NCBI RefSeq assembly: GCF_029504735.1
Contig: NZ_JAQFIP010000001.1
Span: forward strand, 186,001-250,000
DNA length: 64,000 nucleotides
Direction: 5' to 3'
From: Ereboglobus sp. PH5-10
GTDB lineage: Bacteria > Verrucomicrobiota > Verrucomicrobiia > Opitutales > Opitutaceae
The position numbers and the translations under genes were made by a program. The notes under the pieces are model-generated. The model was not told where the DNA came from. It did not search any database and saw only the letters and a list, made by a program, of their open reading frames with translations. Below, piece by piece: positions 62,235-64,000 of this stretch (positions are counted from its first letter, which is position 1; each line of letters begins with the position of its first letter).

Positions 62235-62249
62235 GGAAAGAATGACCGG

Positions 62250-64000
62250 TTATTTTTTGGCGGACTTGTTTTTTGATTTTGACTTGGCCGCGCCGCCTTG
62301 GGCGGGGGGAGCCTTGTCCCACGGCCAGGGTTTGGCCTTGGCCTCAACGGCCCAGTTTTCCCATGCGGCGGCGAGGCGGTTGGCGATGTCCTTGTGTTGC
62401 GCGGCGAGGTTGTTGAGCTCGGTGCGGTCGGTGGCCATGTTGTAGAGTTCCCAAGGGCCATTGCGATCCTTGGCGACGAGTTTCCAGTCGCCGTCGCGCA
62501 CGGCGCGGTTGCCCTCGTGCTCCCAGAATAGCGGCGAGGGACGGTGGACTTGGGCGCCGGTGAAGAGCGGGCGCAGACTGATGCCGGCGAGCGGCGTGAG
62601 CGCGGTGTCGCCGCGCTTGGCTGGATATTTTGCGCCGGCCAGGTCAACGCAGGTTGAGGCGATGTCGATGATGTGCGCGGGCGTGCGGACAAGGGTGTTG
62701 TTGAGCGCGGCGGGGATGCCGGCGGGCCAGTGGACGATGAGCGGCGTGCTGATGCCGCCTTCGTGAACCCAGTGTTTGTATTCGCGGAAGGGAGTGTTGG
62801 AGACATTGGCCCAGTCCTGTCCGTAGCCGATGTAGGTGTCGTCGGGGCCGGGCATGACCGCGGGGCCTGTGCGCATGGGGCGTCCGTCGCGGGTTTGCAC
62901 GGGATAGTTTCTCGTCTGGAGGTCGTCGGGGCCGAGGGGCGCGTAGGTGGCGGTGGCGGCGTTGGGGCGCTCGCGCATGAGGACGCGGCGCTCGGCGTGG
63001 CTGTAGGGGGGGCCGTTGTGCCAGCGGAACGTGAGGTCTTCCCGCTGGGTGAAGATTTCGGCGCAGGCGCCGTTGTCCTGCATGAAGAAGATGACGGTGT
63101 TGTCGAGTTGGCCGGTGGTTTTGAGGTGGGCGACGATGCGGGCTATGTTTTGGTCCATGCGGTCAATCATGGCGGCGTAAACTTCCATGCACCGGATTTC
63201 CCATTCCTTGTCCTGGATGTCTTTCCACGCGGTGTTGTCGGGCGGGGAGAGCTTGGTGCCGGGCGGGAGTAGTCCGAGTTCGGCCAGGCGTTTATGACGG
63301 GCCTGGCGGATGGCGTCGTAACCGGCATCGTAGGCGCCCTTGTATTTGGCAATGTCCTCGGGGAAGGCTTGCAGGGGCCAGTGCGCCGCGGTGAACGCGA
63401 CATACATGAAGAAGGGTTTGGACGCGTCGGCGGAGACGGAATTTTTGCGCGCGTGCTGCTCGAGGTAGCGGATGGCGTTGTCGCCAATGGCGTCGGTGAG
63501 ATAAAATTGATTATTGGCGGGGCGGTAGCCCTCGGGGTCGTTGTAGGGGGTGATGATGGTGTTGTCGCGGGCAAGCGCGGAGGGGTCGTAATAGCTGGCG
63601 GAGCCGATTAGCATTCCGTAGTAGTGGTCGAAGCCGCGCTGGAGGGGGAGGTTTTGCGTCTCTTTGGCGTTGCGGGAAACATGCCATTTGCCAACGGCGT
63701 AAGTGGCGTAGCCGGCGGGGCGGAGCATTTCGGCGATGGTCATGCAGTTTTCGCGAATGGAGCCGGTGTAGCCGGGGAGTTTGTGATTGCGGGTCATGGC
63801 GCCCATGCCGGCTTGGTGCGCGTAGAGTCCGGTGAGCAGCGCCGCGCGCGTGGGGCAGCAGCGGGCGCCGTTGTAAAATTGGGTGAACCGGAGGCCGCGG
63901 GCGGCAAGGGCGTCGAGCGCGGGGGTGCGAATTTCGCTGCCGTAACAACCAATGTCCGAGTAGCCCATGTCGTCCGAAAGGATGACGATAATGTTCGGTT
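62250..64000 (-). CDS. Arylsulfatase-type sulfatase (5' end beyond the window)
   Basis: At least 582 residues of a second S1-type sulfatase; the frame is open to the window edge, where it reads PNIIVILSDDMGYSDIGCYG. The formylglycine site is CCPTRAALLTGLYAHQAGMG, and FFMQDNGACAEIF gives the later metal ligands. It is very like the neighbour at 60429 throughout, for example AALNNTLVRTPAHIIDIAST against AALNGTFVRPPAHIIDLAAT. It differs by an insertion of about 15-20 residues after CAEIFTQREDLTFRWHNGPP. The tail is also Lys/Ser-rich. Start and signal peptide lie outside. Tandem sulfatases with an adjacent oxidoreductase suggest a sulfated-glycan locus. Confidence 0.93.
   Translation of the reverse strand, partial: PNIIVILSDDMGYSDIGCYGSEIRTPALDALAARGLRFTQFYNGARCCPTRAALLTGLYAHQAGMGAMTRNHKLPGYTGSIRENCMTIAEMLRPAGYATYAVGKWHVSRNAKETQNLPLQRGFDHYYGMLIGSASYYDPSALARDNTIITPYNDPEGYRPANNQFYLTDAIGDNAIRYLEQHARKNSVSADASKPFFMYVAFTAAHWPLQAFPEDIAKYKGAYDAGYDAIRQARHKRLAELGLLPPGTKLSPPDNTAWKDIQDKEWEIRCMEVYAAMIDRMDQNIARIVAHLKTTGQLDNTVIFFMQDNGACAEIFTQREDLTFRWHNGPPYSHAERRVLMRERPNAATATYAPLGPDDLQTRNYPVQTRDGRPMRTGPAVMPGPDDTYIGYGQDWANVSNTPFREYKHWVHEGGISTPLIVHWPAGIPAALNNTLVRTPAHIIDIASTCVDLAGAKYPAKRGDTALTPLAGISLRPLFTGAQVHRPSPLFWEHEGNRAVRDGDWKLVAKDRNGPWELYNMATDRTELNNLAAQHKDIANRLAAAWENWAVEAKAKPWPWDKAPPAQGGAAKSKSKNKSAKK

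Overview
The window looks like chromosomal DNA of a verrucomicrobium, most likely an Opitutaceae-type organism. This is inferred from the high GC content, the many Tat-exported FAD, Gfo/Idh/MocA and TIM-barrel enzymes, tandem sulfatases, an orphan gspG-M cluster, and abundant palindromic intergenic repeats. No genus can be fixed from the sequence alone. No rRNA, tRNA or CRISPR array was seen.

Layout. 1-5.6 kb, minus strand: 5' part of riboflavin synthase, two Tat-exported FAD oxidoreductases, a Tat-exported glycerophosphodiesterase, and a ghost of a third Tat leader. 5.6-6.25 kb: gene-poor, with an IS481-like transposase relic. 6.25-24.4 kb, plus strand apart from one insert: a run of about fourteen soluble, mostly uncharacterised repeat or immunity-type proteins (Sel1, DUF7832-like, ankyrin, leucine-rich-like, TPR, CbrC, several small conserved families). 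It also holds duplicated, chimeric and frameshifted fragments and is best read as a toxin-less polyimmunity locus. A minus-strand XhoI/PaeR7I-type restriction-modification pair sits inside it between 85-bp direct repeats copied from the end of the preceding gene.

24.9-32.5 kb: carbohydrate and cofactor enzymes (URO-D-like methyltransferase, CE15 esterase, GH43, UDP-glucuronate decarboxylase, GH36 alpha-galactosidase) plus an orphan ExbD. 32.7-38.4 kb: a probable operon for amino-sugar or sugar-phosphate use (MBL-fold hydrolase, OPA transporter, exported EEP hydrolase, NanE, phosphohexomutase). 38.5-49 kb: a small lipoprotein, pyruvate phosphate dikinase with lysine-rich tails, OmpH/Skp, two envelope proteins, peptide deformylase, an AT-richer orphan and a PAP2 phosphatase.

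49.2-56.6 kb, minus strand: a tightly overlapping type II secretion operon gspG-H-I-J-K-L-M, with an unusual LysM-tailed GspL, followed by a DUF1080 (3-keto-disaccharide hydrolase family) protein. 56.9-64 kb, minus strand: an exported EEP hydrolase, a TIM-barrel sugar isomerase-like protein, a Gfo/Idh/MocA oxidoreductase and two tandem sulfatases, the second cut by the window end. Together the flanking regions suggest a degrader of plant or algal glycans that exports hydrolases by Sec/T2SS and redox enzymes by Tat. The 18-kb polyimmunity block is a recombination-active accessory island.
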